The notes beneath the pieces are model-generated. The model saw only the letters and a list, made by a program, of their open reading frames with translations, ran no database searches and was not told the DNA's origin. From NCBI GenBank assembly GCA_963995525.1, contig OZ023213.1, positions 15,085,533 to 15,149,532 on the forward strand: DNA of 64,000 nucleotides. Direction: 5' to 3'. The position numbers were made by a program, and so were the translations under genes. Source of the DNA: Escarpia spicata. Its lineage: Eukaryota; Annelida; Polychaeta; Sabellida; Siboglinidae. This document shows positions 1 through 12,534 of this stretch, one piece after another. Positions within the stretch are counted from its first letter, which is position 1, and each line of letters starts with the position of its first letter.

Positions 1-894
1 CAGTTGTTCCCTCCCTGTCTGCATTATTTGTTCCTACATGTACCAGTATAGACCCCCCCCCCCTTGCCATGTCCCAATACCTTCTCTACCCTGTCAGTTA
101 CATGTTCAATCCTAGCCCCCGGTAAACAAACAACGATGTCATTCCCCTCGCTCAGTGTCTTGTCCGTCTTTCTCATAATGGAGTCACCCATAAACACCCT
201 CTCTTTCCTCATTGCCCCCTCAATCACTGCCTTAGAATAGCTCCTTCTTCGGTTTGCATCTGTCTGGTTGTTGTCTTTCCCCCCTGCCGTCTTCTCTACT
301 GTCACATTCTCTTCCGATCCATTCTTTCCTGTCGCTTTTTCCTTTCCTCCTGTCAGCGTTCCTTTTATCTTTTATATCTTCTATCACATTTGCTCTCACT
401 TCCTTTTGTCCCTTCTTCTTTCGTCCCGTCTCATTTTCCTCTTTCCTCTCCCGTACCATCTTCCCTCCCTCCTTCTCTACAGTCACTTTCTTCCCTGTCA
501 CCTTCACGCTTGTCACGTTTTCTGTTGTCGATTTTCCAATTCCTTCCCCTCCAATCACCTTCTCTCCTCTCAATCTCCTTTCCTCAGTTTTCTTGCCACT
601 GCTATTCTCCTTCAGTCTTGCAGTATCCTCAACTCTCTCCCTGTCGTCTCTCTCCATTCGACCTGCCTCCTTGCTAATTCCCATCTCCATTCCCTTCACA
701 ATATCTGTCAACCTAACTAACTCCTTCTGCAAACACTCCACCTTCCAAAATCCATTGCACTGAAAGGTGAATCCTTCCTCCATGGTTTCTGCCCATGACT
801 TTCCACACCCGGACAATACAAAATCTACCCAGCTGTGGCAGTGATCGCACACCAAGTGTCGCTTTGCCTTGACTTGCCGCTTGCAAGGCGCCAT
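1..894 (-). pseudogene. LINE ORF1 (PHD-like finger plus SGNH esterase), frameshifted
   Basis: Reading from 894, the protein starts MAPCKRQVKAKRHLVC and has the Cys/His/Trp pattern of the PHD-like finger seen in the intact copy at 35385. A long charged Lys/Glu/Gly-rich linker follows. The frame is lost near 240-305, and the esterase part (block I VFMGDSIMRK) continues in another frame from about 305. A C-tract near 51-63 breaks it again just before the GTNN block. Both breaks are small indels, one in a homopolymer. In CR1 elements ORF1 is thought to bind RNA and carry an esterase of unclear role. This copy is not functional. Confidence 0.8.
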
Positions 895-1513
895 ATCCCG
901 ATCAGAATTTATTTAATAACTTAACTAACTTAGTCTTTATAAAGACTGTTTCCTGTGTACTACAGCACACTTTAGGTTACAAATTTCAATTACACAGCCG
1001 ACTATTTATCCTAACACGAACGCTAACATCACCGGTAGTGACCTAATTTAAATACAATCAGTTACGTTATGTTAGGCTGCTTTATAATTTTTATTTATTT
1101 AGGTTACGCTGCCCGACTATCGCCCTTGCTTAATTTTAACAACAATGCTACCTAATCAAAATATATAGCAAGTACTGGCTTCCACAGATATTATCTTATG
1201 TAAGTAGTTTGATGGTTGTTACTTTATCTCCTATATATTCTACCAGATAATCAGGTTTGTTAAATCTTGTGTACAACTTATCGAAGGCTAAGCCGCCTAA
1301 GTGAGTTACCCTATTATCACTCACTATACTAAGGTATTCTAAAATACTTTAACTAACTAACTTTAAGCACAACTGCTACTCAATATATGTTTATTGCAAC
1401 TTTATGAATGATATTAAGGCAAAAATAATACTTATCAATCAGTAATTCCACTTGTTTATCCACTTTTTTACACCACCAATTTCTACGATCTATCTCCGCC
1501 AAATATAGCCTCG
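1..1513 (-). mobile_element. CR1-like LINE copy A, 5' portion, cut by window edge
   Basis: The minus strand starts at about 1513 with the same 5' end as the copies at 12436-17248 and 34772-39601 (GAGGCTATATTTGGCGGAGA). It then has a roughly 600-base 5' untranslated region (895-1513) and a broken ORF1. The element continues beyond base 1. It is more diverged from the other two copies than they are from each other, so it is the oldest of the three. The 5' UTR holds no other gene. Confidence 0.85.
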
Positions 1514-1639
1514 ACCAGTTACCAATTATCAGGTAGTATTTTTTTTAAACTTACCATTCGATATTATTAAACAAGTTTATGGCAACACTCTTATTCGAAA
1601 GCTAGTTAAGCAACTGGAAACAATATACCGAATTTGAAG

Positions 1640-2130
1640 ATACTACATCTGATACTTTAAGTAGGTGTACCACAAGGGTCCATCCTTGCACCACTGTTAA
1701 TTTACTATAGATATAATTGACTTTTCACAAACAAGCCAAATGTTTAAATTTATAATATATATGCTGATGATAATACTTTATTTCGCACCATTGAAACTTT
1801 TAGTGAAAGCACAAAACAGAAATATAAAATCTCTAATAAATGAAGAACTCAAAATAATTGTAATAAATGAAGAACTCAGAATATTAATAAGTTGTCACTA
1901 AATAAAAGTAAAATCTAAATATACGACCTTCCAACTGCCAAACAAACATACACAGAGCCTACTTCTCAAAATTGAAAATATAAATATTGAGAGAGTGGAA
2001 GAAATTAACTTCTTAGGTTTAACTCTAGATACTAACTTAAATTGGAAAAAACACTGAAAAATCAAATAAGTTTAAAAAAAACTATAGCAGATTAAAACAC
2101 GTGATACCTTTAGAAATAAAAAAATATGTT
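1640..2130 (+). pseudogene. Decayed LINE reverse transcriptase fragment
   Basis: Three RT signatures lie in order in different frames: GVPQGSILAPLL near 1664-1700, IYADDNTLFR near 1757-1790, and FLGLTLDTNLNWKKH near 2010-2056. These match RT motifs of Jockey/CR1-type non-LTR elements (finger-palm motif, YADD catalytic box, thumb). Stops and frameshifts lie between them. It is separate from LINE copy A and on the opposite strand. Confidence 0.75.
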
Positions 2131-2184
2131 ATATAATACACTGCTATTATTTCATTTTAATTATTGTATTATGACATGTTATCG

Positions 2185-2440
2185 CCGCCAATTGCGGTTA
2201 CGGCTGCCGTAGCAGGTACAGTACACACGGCACCAAACTAGGTCTTAGCCAACACTCTCGGAACTTTAACTCAAGCACTTGCGATTACGGCACTCTCGGA
2301 ATGTTAGCGCTGCAAATTGCGGTTACGGCTGCCGTAGTATGTGACAGATTAGTAAATGGTATACGCGCATGCGCACCGGAACTCACGGAAGAATAGCCAC
2401 CTGAATCTGGGTTACGGCAGCCGGAAGAATAACCACGTCC
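2185..2440 (+). promoter_or_regulatory. Upstream region with GGTTACGGCTGCCG repeats and an NRF1-like palindrome
   Basis: GGTTACGGCTGCCGTA occurs near 2196 and again near 2321, with a variant near 2409. GCGCATGCGC, the core of the NRF-1 binding consensus, lies at 2365-2374, about 80 bases before the start codon of the gene at 2452. No TATA box is evident. The promoter role is inferred from position and motif. Confidence 0.4.
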
Positions 2441-2451
2441 TATTAATAAAC

Positions 2452-4093
2452 ATGGCCGAGTGCAGTCAGGAAGACATCGACCTTCGCGAATCTGATGATT
2501 CTGATTCAAGTCTGGAATTGTCACTTGAAATCGAGGATGTTGAGGAACGTTGTCATGATGTTAGTCCTGTAGGAAAAATTAAATCCTACAGGTATGAACC
2601 GCATTTGCTTTTAGACGACGTTGTTGGCGAACGTGCTGGCAATACCAACTCCAAGCAGGAATGTTCTTCCAGTCACAGTGTCGAAGACGATCGACTGCAG
2701 AACACAGAATGGTAATAACCGGAACTATATAATATATTCTACAATACATTATACTAGCAGTGGTATATAATCTCTGCGATGTTGGCAATGCACAGTTCGT
2801 CGTTTATATATTAAGAACGTTCGCAAAATAAAGAAGGCCGCGCTTGATCATCATTTATACTGGTGGGGGCACAAATCGTGCGTCCTATCGTTTTTGCCGT
2901 TTTAACAAAACCTGATCAAATTCTTTCGTAAGATATAAGTTTTTTCTATGTGGTAAATCTGTAATACATATTTTGTCAAATTTCTGCAAATGAACTGTTA
3001 GAAAAGTTTAATTTTCAGTTCGTGAGTATATGAACTCATATATGTTAGAGTTCGCACGCACTTACTCTACTAGACTGGTTGAGGACACAAAATCGGCAAC
3101 GTAACAGAATATGCCGTTTTCACAACAATCTGAATAAAGTTGGTGCCCAACAGGCAGATATTCTAAATCATTAACAGTTTTTTCACAGATTAAGTTTAAA
3201 CAAATGGTTATACAAATTATGTTGAGTAAATTGCGATAATCGAATGACAAAAAAATCAGACGTTTCCGACATGCCCAAAACAAGGTCAATGCTTGTTTAC
3301 TAGTATTATGTCAATGTTTTATTCAAAAACAGATTTCAGATTATAGGAACATGAACAACATTCCTTACTAAACTTGATTTACATGTACTTAGATTGTGAC
3401 ACAAAACACATCGTGACAATTTATTTTAGGTGCAGCTGTGGCCACTGTGTGCCTAGACTAACTGTTAGAGTGTGTCTGCTGCAAGGAACATATGCGAGTG
3501 GCAGACATTATGCAGAGTCGGCAGTCTGCCTGAACGAGCATGCCATACATACTGCATATTTGCAATACAGGCAACAATATGGGCCAATAGATTTTCATGG
3601 AAATGAGTAAGTTATTTTATTTACATATTCAAGTAGAGTAACACCTACTCACTTCACATGCATTCATCAAGTCACTCACGATTCAGATACAACAAATTCC
3701 ACTACACTCTTAATCGCACCTATTGCTGGCCTATATAAAAACAAATATCTGTAACGTTGTTCCCTGGAATATACATAATTCAACCTGATTCAACATGTAG
3801 CTGTTGAAGCCTTACCCCCGTCTTACTGTCTCCTCTCTCCAATGTATGCATGAACATGCATAAATATGATGTGAATAGAAACTGACCATAGCATGTATTT
3901 AAAACAAAACATATCACGTTTTAGATGGAAGAGATATACAGCATACAGACAGTTCATTCGATGGTGCTACCAGTTCTTGGGTAGGAAGATTCGAGTTTCA
4001 CTTCCATCATGTGCGGTTAAGACAATCCATCAAACCTTTCCATCAGCTTATTTCACTGGATTCCAGGAAGCAGACAGTAATAGTGACCCCTAA
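2452..4093 (+). CDS. P2X7-ballast-like (P2RX7 C-terminal domain) protein, three exons
   Basis: Exons 2452-2711, 3430-3606 and 3925-4093 join with GT-AG introns and keep one frame, giving 201 residues. Exon 1 encodes an acidic Ser/Asp/Glu-rich N-terminus and the conserved IKSYRYEP segment. The first junction rebuilds a Trp codon and gives WCSCGHC. Exon 2 continues with AVCLNEHAIHTAYLQYRQQYG, split here as AVCLNEH and AYLQYRQQYG. Exon 3 has YTAYRQFIRWCYQFLG and RVSLPSCAV, then FPSAYFTGF. These are hallmarks of the zinc-binding ballast domain at the C-terminus of P2X7, which many invertebrates carry as stand-alone multicopy proteins of unknown function. The usual Cys-Cys-x-Glu element reads VCLLQG and the spacer after it is short, so a zinc ligand may be lost. 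The gene ends 22 bases from the end of the opposing THAP gene. The start is the first ATG in the acidic exon (2452). Confidence 0.75.
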
Positions 4094-4115
4094 ATGAGAC
4101 ACACCAAGCGTTTCT

Positions 4116-7100
4116 TCACACACCGTTGTGAAACCTTGTAACATGAACATGCACAGCGTCAGCTTTGTTTGGTTTGACAAAGTCTGCATTCAGTGGTGGT
4201 GGCTCAGCTAATGCCGAGATGTCCTCATCCAAATCAGCACTGGTGCACACATCTACCAAGGTTTCCATCAAATCATCAACATATCCTGTAAAAGCAGCGC
4301 ATTCTTCTTAACAATAACTATCTCGAATTATATGTAGTGATGTTCTGTAATAATTTTGTAGTAACATGAAAATATATGTTGACCTGTACAGTGTGGATGA
4401 CGTAATATGATTGCATGCTACAACAGTTCTGTTTTGTGGAGGGCAATAGAAACAAAGCTTCTGTTATGATATAAGTGGAATGTAAGCATGATGTAGATAA
4501 GCACGACTTGTCAGTTTGATATTGACCTTCTTTTGGACGTTACACAAGGTTGCAAGACATTATTCAAACATTCATCATTGACATTTGCCACTTTTTATAT
4601 ACAATCAAGATGATTGGTTATGTATGCCTTGCACCTTTTTATAGTAGCTACATGTGTTAGTACACTGTATAAGATGATATTGTTGAGTATGTCAGTAAGA
4701 ATTAATCCAGCATTGCGTTACCAAATGTTGGATCTTCGAGGACCTTCCTCACTATGTAGCCACCGAGTTTGTATTTGAGGTAGTGTATACTAAACATGAG
4801 TTCTCCCTGCTGCGTAGTGCTCTGCTGTCTTCCCACATTCTCGTTGAAATGCAAGGCTGTCAGAATGGTCCTGGATGGGAAGAAAATTATTCTGACATGT
4901 TTTGTAACTGAAAGGCACGTACTTACTGTAATTTTTGTGATAGGGATATGCTCTTGCCGTCCCCTGGATTTATTGATACAGCGATTTAATTATGTGTAAT
5001 CTTAGTCATCACAAATATATTTTAGAAACAACTGTTTGTCAACAAGTCCTTTTGACTACATCCAGTCAACATAAAACAAATCTATGCAGGCAATATGGAT
5101 CATTTGTAGCAACAATTACCGGCACAACATTCCAGTGTATAAAAAGACGAGCCTCTTTGTGGCGAAACAAGCCACAAGACTGAAACGCTTCAACATCAGA
5201 TGTTTGATGACCATGGGATAACTTCCTGATGTCTGCAGGAAACCTTTTGTTCTCCACCAGTTTCTCCAAGTCTACTGCAACTTTTGTACCTACATGGATG
5301 TAATTAATAAGAATGTAAAGTATTCAGAAGAATTAGCTGCAAATACTTCACTCAATATCTTTTGGTAAATAAAAGCAAAAATTCAAAGTGTGCTACATTT
5401 TGTAGGTATTTCTGGTGAAGCTCGTCTGTTTCTTTGCAGAGGAGAAATAAACTATTACACTTGCACATTATACACATGTATGCGAAACATACCAGGCTCA
5501 AGCCAGGGTTTCTGCCGCTCTCTCCCTTCTAGAGGGCCGTGGACACATTGTGGAAATGGTTCACCGAAACCGTCATGTATATTTTGCATATGATCCACAA
5601 TGGAACACCATTTTGCAAGCAACACATCTCCATCCTCCGGCGGTGTCGACATAATACACCAATATAAGTGGTTCACTCTGCTGGAGATTCACAGGTTCAG
5701 AGGTGCTCCATCTGCTGTCTTAGCTAAGGCACGTAGCTTCTTCTTGAATCCTATCGAGATACACACATGTTAGTGTAAAGTTGAACAAGTACATTATTTA
5801 AAGTTGAACAAGTACCTGTGCTATTCAGTTCACAACAACTGCAATGACAGTAATTACAATAGCCATGTATATGTTGGACTAGCAAACCAAAGAATGTCGA
5901 CATACATCATGCTGCTCATTAAAAATAACTTAATTATTAAAACCAAGATACCGGTATTCCTGTACGTACATTTAGCAACATGCCAAATATCATAAACATG
6001 CTTTATCCACGGATAATCCACTCGCATCATCTTTGTAATAGACACGTGCCTATCTGTCACAATTTCTCCAACAGTTAGACAGTTATCTTCCAGCAACTGG
6101 AGTGACTGCTTCAGTCCCACCATTTCCATGTGATAACTGCCGCCTACTTGGTTGCTCTAAGATATCAAAACATGTTATTGCCAATTAGCCACATTAAACT
6201 TTTACTAATAATATTAAACAATATTATGGGTATATAATGGTGACATTTCGTGTGTGTGTGCGCGCGCGCGCGTGCGTGCGTCTGTCTTGACATATCTTGC
6301 GTGTGTGCGTGCATTCATGCGTACGTGTGTATGTGAATTAGCAAACCTGCACAAGATGGACATCAAGGACAGCTTTGTTGTTTAGATCAATCAGTGTGTA
6401 TGTCCCGAACTTGGCAGAATGGCCAGGGCTGTCAGCTCTTCCATCTCCACTATCTGCTTTGGTGAAGTACAGATACAACATTCAACATCACAATGCATCT
6501 TACATTATCACTATTACCTGTATATTAGTTAAAATTTATTATTAATAACACCCACACACAGCGCAGTATTTGGAGTACATATACTTACATATTTGGAGTA
6601 CATATACTTACTGGATAGGCTGGGAAATCACAGGAGGGGTTCGCTTGTTCGGTTATTGCTTGCTCGAGAATCTGGCCAAATGTAGAACAACTAATTAAAA
6701 TTTACAGTAAAGGCATTGCTTATAATTTAGTTTATATTACATTGTATACACATTACAGCCGACTTTACAGGTAGGCCTACACACTCTAACCATAATCTTC
6801 ACTATAACTCTAAAAATTATACTTGCGTCAGTCAAATTCGTGCTATCTAATGTGTTATGCAATTTTACTTTTAGCCAAAAACAACAACAAATTCTTCCGT
6901 AATATATCTATGAGGTAAATCTCTAAAACCTGTTCTGTCCAATTTGTGCAACAAAATGTTCGCTAAGTTGTTTTGAGTGACGTAGTTACTGATATAAACC
7001 GACGAAATCAAAATCTCGTAAAACATCTACTGCCCAAAAGCATGCATACTATCTACGCTGCGTAAATCACAACATTATAATGAACTGCCTCGATTTCACC

Positions 7101-7577
7101 GACCATTTCAATGTCGGGGTCCAGTCCATGTTATTGTTAAATTATCTTAATTACAGTTCGATGTATTACACCATTATCATTTAAATACATACCTGTATAT
7201 TGTTTCGTTTTTGACCACAGACCTGGTTTTAGTCGGAAAACGGTGTCGACTAGTTGATGTAGGGGACGAGACTGCGTCATTTTTTATCTTTGAAAAATAG
7301 TCGGGACTGCATTCTCCAACAGTACACGGTGATGCTGAACTTTACAACCAAGGGAAAGTTGAAGAGCAGGAGTTTGGTCAAAACAATCATCGGTGAAATG
7401 ACTCGAACACAACACACAGCTTTGGTTATCTAACGCCGGCCCATTCCAACAGGCGCGGGTGCGTTTCACCTGTTGGATCCACTTACGACGTAAAAGGCTG
7501 TCTTTTGGAAATTTAAATAAACTAACTTTGTCTTTTGATGTATTGGAACAATTGGCTGCGACACAACGCTTAGGCAT
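4116..7577 (-). pseudogene. THAP-domain/DDE transposase-like gene, multi-exon, broken
   Basis: Exon 1 (7577-7193) starts MPKRCVAANCSNTSK and has the C2CH zinc, Trp and AVPTIF signature of a THAP DNA-binding domain. Later exons are 6453-6347 (DGRADSPGHSAKFGTYTL), 6156-5970 (EIVTDRHVSITKMM, YDIWHVAK), 5750-5493 (VNHLYWCIMSTPP), 5289-5120 (HGHQTSDVEAF), 4870-4722 (LTALHFNENVG) and 4285-4116 (ending TGA). This is the C-terminal half of the invertebrate THAP-DDE family related to Kolobok-type transposases. Breaks: the frame shifts at the A5 run 7293-7297 after AVPTIF; an in-frame TGA at 5689-5691; and a frame change near 5178-5184, after which the family motif resumes in another frame. No exons were found for the middle of the protein. 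It is a decayed transposase or transposase-derived gene. Confidence 0.75.
6250..6335. repeat. (GT)/(GC) microsatellite
   Basis: Alternating GTGTGTGCGCGCGCG and GTGCGTGCGT runs lie within an intron of the THAP-type pseudogene. Confidence 0.8.
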
Positions 7578-8050
7578 ATTTAAAATTAATCAAGAAGAAG
7601 AAGACGAACAACCATTCAACAAATGACGAGACAACGCAAACAATGGCTCAGTGGACATACGCTTCCCCCGTTCACGTCATTTCCGGTTAACCTCCTACTC
7701 GAAAGGAAAGTCTCGTTTCCTAGCGGTAAAGTCAAACTTCTTTAAAATATATATATATTCGCACATTTTATTCACCAAAAACCACCTAATGAATTTAAAA
7801 TAATGGCAAAAATAGCTACAATCTTGTCATAGGCACTTTAAAGCTAAGTGACCTAGAGACGAGTGCATGTTGGGAATAGGGGAGACAGCTTAGTCTATGT
7901 TTTATTTTAGTAAAGGGGTGCTTGGGTTGTATGGCCGAACGTATTTCGTGCGCTTTTATTTGGGATGGATATTACACGGTTGCTTGTGTCGGCTTCTGAT
8001 TTGATAATGTTTAAAAAAATAATTATTTTAAGGAACATTTTAAAGATGGT
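7578..8050. other. Intergenic, nothing recognised
   Basis: This region upstream of the minus-strand THAP exon and the plus-strand recombinase-like gene may hold both promoters. I see no TATA box, repeat or coding signature. Confidence 0.5.
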
Positions 8051-9198
8051 GTGTGTCTCTTTCATTCAGAAACGCCACTCTCGCGACTGAACTCCATGTG
8101 GTGTGTAATGACCATGACCATGTTTCTGGGCCTGAGACTGAGAGGCAGAGACGAACATGTGGAGATGTTATGGGGAGATCTGGAGATGAAGCAATCTGCA
8201 GACAGAAGGGACTACGTTGAATTTACAAGAGGACAACCAAAACCAGGACGCGAACCAGCACCAACGACAGGAGGGCTTATACTCCCAAGATGTTTCAGCC
8301 TCCCATTCAGGCATGCTTCCATGTTATAGCAAGATAAACAAATGATAACATTGTATCATTCAAAGCAATACTACTACTACTACTAATAATAATAATAATG
8401 ATGATGATGATGATAATAGTAATAATAATAACAGTAATATTAATAATAACAATAATGATTTCTTGCAGATGATCCCCTATGTCCCGTTAGGGTGTACAAG
8501 GAATATAGGAGAACGAGACCCATGGAGGCTTTTGTTCCTGGAAGCAGGGTGTATTTGGCACTGAACTCCAAGTGGAAGCAGACGACGGGCTTATGGTACA
8601 AACAGGTACCGATGGACAAAAACAGACAGGGCTTACTCTGCAGATCAACATGTGAACGAGCAGGGCTGACATCGAGGCATACCAATCACAGTTTCGAATC
8701 TGTTAGAAAGAGGGGTGCACGAAACAAAAGTGCAACAATTATCTGGACATAGGAATGTAGAGAGCCTGACCACTTACCACACAAACTCCTTCAACCAGCA
8801 ATATGATATGTCCTCTACACTATCAACAATGCTAGCCAGTTCAACAAATCTCAACCAATTTCCAACAATTGATTATAGATCATTCCAAGCCTTAACATCT
8901 TCAGACACCAGTGTTTACTGCTCCCCATACTGCTGCAATCACTTCACCTCCTACCACCGACCCTCAACCAACTCTGGCTACTGAAGCTACACCATCTGCA
9001 CATAACTGCGTCGCCACAAGCACACAGTCAGTTGACCTGATGGACATTATTAATTATGGTGTTGTCATGGACTTTGCCAATGACCCATTCATGGATCTTT
9101 CGACTTCTTCCACAAATTTCATCCCTCGCTTTCCTGTTATACAGAACTGTACTTTTAATGGAGCCGTTACCACACAGTTTGTTAATGGATCGAAATAA
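8051..9198 (+). pseudogene. Crypton-type tyrosine recombinase-like (DUF3504/KIAA1958-like) remnant
   Basis: The first block (8051-8325) contains LRLRGRDEHVEMLWGDLEM and DRRDYVEFTRGQ, matching the Leu-Arg-Gly-x2-Glu-His and Trp-Gly-Asp region of Crypton-derived recombinases. After a trinucleotide tract and an acceptor-like TTTCTTGCAG at 8460-8469, a second block has DDPLCPVRVYKEYRRTRP, then YKQVPMDKNRQG. TNHS is followed by lost sequence and a frame change into ERGVHETKVQQLSGHRNVES, which holds the His of the recombinase SGH motif and the TTYHT region. The Arg-containing stretch after TNHS is missing. A Ser/Thr/Pro-rich tail continues in a third frame to 9198. At least two frame changes make a working recombinase unlikely. 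Such genes occur both as Cryptons and as domesticated host genes, and I cannot tell which this was. Confidence 0.65.
8372..8457. repeat. Trinucleotide microsatellite (ACT/AAT/GAT)n
   Basis: Runs of ACT, AAT and GAT triplets sit in the probable intron between the two recombinase-like blocks. Confidence 0.85.
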
Positions 9199-12100
9199 GG
9201 ATGTTGTGTTTTATTAAAAGAACTTCTGTTGCCAAAATGTATCATACAATATTTTTAATATGATCACATATTGTTTGAACTGTTATTATTCGCATTACAT
9301 GAATTAATTAATTTTAGGAAGCTTTCTGTTGTAGATATGTAATAAATAAGTTATTACATATCTTGTTCTGTATCATCCGGACTCGGGTTGATACAAGTAC
9401 GAGGGGCATGATACAGGGCGTGATACAGAACAAGTAATGTAATAATATATACATATCCTATTGTGCATGTGATATGAATATTATGTGATAACCTCGCTCT
9501 TAGTACTTATCTTAACCTTGTATATATACATATGTACCGGGTAAGTTAACTTCTTACTCTGTTTTTATTCATTATATAAACAAGCCTAAAGGACATTTTC
9601 GGTAACCCAAAAGACAATAAAGTTATTGTATTGTATTGTATATTGCATCACACTGAACATGTGTGTGTGTCTTCGTGTGATGGTAGTGGTGGTGGTGGTG
9701 GTGATGGTGGTGATGGTGATGATGAAGTGTAACGCAGAATATATTCACTAAATGTTGTATACCAAACAGACTTGTTGTCAACTGATGATGACCATTATAT
9801 AATTTGAAATGGAGATGTGTCACTGCATATTGTACCACACTGAATGTTGCTGTGTGTGTTAACAGTTGTGTTAACACAGTGTATATTGACTGTATTCACT
9901 CATTTTTGTATCACAGTCTTGTTATCAACTGATGGTAACCATTATGTAACTTGAAATTTACTATGTAGTTTTTTTAAATATATGTGTGTGTGTGTGTGTG
10001 TGTATTATATATATATACTTATTTCTACTACTGATGATACATAATATAATTTACATCAATGTCATCTTTGATTTAGTTTCTCTAGTTCAGTTTTGTATTT
10101 ATATGTTTTACTTGTATTATTATTATATGTATTTCTTATAATTTCTAACGACAATTGTCAACACTACTGAACAGAGTTCTACTTTAGATTTTAGTGTATA
10201 AATAAAGTTATTATTATTATTAGTGCCAGAAGGCATACAATTGAAATTACAAAACAATTGTCTACTGTGATCTCATTTGCCAGGATTGGTCATATATCTG
10301 TGAATTGGCGAATTCGAAAATACTTGTAATCGGTAACAGATTCAGCTAAATACTGAAATTTTTTAATAAGTGCCTGAAATCCAGACAACAATTTAAATAT
10401 GGCCAACGCACACAAACAAAACAAAAATGCAGGACCGGGTGTGGTTCAACTTTAGACAACTGTAAGCGCTGTCAACATTTTCACATCTCATCCACATAGC
10501 CAGAGAAGGTCTGATCTTTCAGGATGGCCAAAGTTCATATACTATACCGGGTTACAGCTGTGGTGACTCACTTATACATGGTAGGATATGAACAGCGAAA
10601 TTTTGACATACTGCATCTTTTTTAATAAAAATGGAGACTAGTGATAAGTGGAAGTACGAGAAACGTCAACAAGATTACTACGAGGGGTCGCCTCTACCTT
10701 GTCCGGAAATATCACCATTGACAAAAAATAATGTTATATCAAACTGGATAGACAGGTCACTGTGGTGACACAGAACTACAGACTTATTTCAAATGTGGCA
10801 TTGCTCTTGAAACTCACTAAAGGTGTTGTAACAAGACAGTTAACTCCATGTGCAAGGCAATAAACAAGTTAACTGTACACGTGTGTCGGTCCAGTGAGTC
10901 CATTTATCTAAGAAATCACTCAACTGAAACAAACCTACTCAAAGTGCACAATAACTTCATCAGACTCACAGATTTGCACTGTGCTTCAAAGGTGCACGGC
11001 CATTTGTTTCTCTGATCCTACTTGTCTTGCTGGCAACAGGTCATTCATATGGGAATTGATAAATACTTGGAGAGCAACGATATTTGCCAGACTAGATTAC
11101 ACCATCAGGAAGGTTGGCCTGAATGATATTGTATATGCCAACGACACACTATGTGATACATGTATGTGGCTGTCTTTCGGAAACTGAGACATGGGTGCAA
11201 ATGAAATGAACTTATTCAGGTGGCAGATCCAAGTAATAAGTGGTTAGTGGCCAACACACATGATCGATCATAGGCACCACACCTCAAGATGATCATAAAC
11301 AACAGAATCATAATCAATTTATTTTGACCGGTAACTGCATGTACACATATGTACAATGTGTCATTTGAAACAAACTCGACATACTAGGGCTCAGGAGTTG
11401 ACAGAGGATATTGCATCAGTTCAGTCAGAAACACTGCATACTCACTAAGACTCAACCAACGAGGACGTACAATTGCAGGACACCTTGCAGCTACTGCAAA
11501 GACAACAAGAGTTCTCTATGTTCTCTTTTGACAATCCATATATATCAGTCATGTTCAACTGTGGAAAGCACAGCCATGAGAATAGATCGAATACGAATGA
11601 AGACCCCCAACAACTCCAGGAACAACAGTGCAATATGTCAAACTGACTATGTCGATCATGCAGTGCCTACTCAACACATTTATACTAAGTTTCACAAATA
11701 ACCACCATGAATGTTATAAATGACCTGTAACAGTTGAAGAAAAAAAAACTCATATATTTGAACGTCAATGCATATTGACAGAAAATTTCATCTTCACATC
11801 ATTTGGTTGACAAACATTTACAGATCACAGCCAGAATGTGTTCAGAAACAATGATTTCATCACAGATCTATTTAAATATAAATCTACATTTCACGACGTC
11901 ACAACGTGAAACAGACAACAAGAGACTGAACATCAGATCAATGCTGTAAATGAGCTAACATCCGGTGTTTTCTTGTGTAAAACGTAAGAATGCCACCTAC
12001 CAGATACTGTTTATTGTTGCATGTAGGAACACATCGCTCTGAGCTGAAGGCTGAGTTGTTCAGCTGTAATGTAACATGTTCTTCCCTCAATAGGTTCATA

Positions 12101-12435
12101 CACGTAGACCTTTATCCAAGCCTGTTTCATGTTTTTTGCAACAACTCCTGAACATTAAATTATACATCACTGCCAAGCTCAAAGCAATTTGCATGTTGTC
12201 TTTGTTGACCTTGAAAACAGATGATTGCAACATTGACATTGTATTTTGACAATTGTTAGAATGGTCAATGTAAAGCCTATACTTGGCTATAGTATAGGCT
12301 AGCCATAGGCCTACAAATCAAAATGAAACACATATTTGGATGTTAGTAAACATGCAAGTCAGACATCTGTCGTGACATCTGAAAAAGGCATTTTTTTCAG
12401 GTGAAAAAATAAATTGAGAAGACAGTCAAAGACAA
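9199..12435. other. AT-rich intergenic region with small repeats
   Basis: No supported gene. A foldback lies at 9362-9433 (arms CTTGTTCTGTATCAT and GTGATACAGAACAAG). LINE-like 3' ends occur near 9605-9636 (CAATAAAGTTATTG then TATTG repeats) and 10190-10225 (AATAAAGTTATTATT). A GGT/GAT microsatellite lies at 9683-9725 and (TG)n at about 9985-10003. Open frames between 10981 and 11701 show no family signature or plausible exon structure. Confidence 0.6.
9640..9955. repeat. Two-unit imperfect tandem duplication
   Basis: Two units of about 140-190 bases share the phrases CACACTGAA...TGTGTGTGT, CTTGTT(G/A)TCAACTGATG and ACCATTAT(A/G)TAA. The first unit is longer because it holds the GGT/GAT microsatellite. 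Confidence 0.6.
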
Positions 12436-12534
12436 ATTTAACAAGATTTAACAAGATTGCCATCCAGAAAATTACTCTGGATGGCAGTTGGACAAGGAAG
12501 CCTTTTGGCTTATCGAGAGTCCAATACTTTTTAT

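Noticed and set aside
2356..2451. Upstream start at 2356 for the ballast-domain gene
   Set aside because: It would add a His/Arg/Asn-rich stretch across the NRF1-like motif. The family N-terminus is acidic and begins well at 2452.
6612..6671. Extra exon of the THAP/DDE gene
   Set aside because: It has good splice sites and an open phase-0 frame, but exon 1 ends in another phase and the residues match no family block.
10981..11701. Open frames in the intergenic region before LINE copy B
   Set aside because: No domain, no splice partners, composition like the surrounding DNA.
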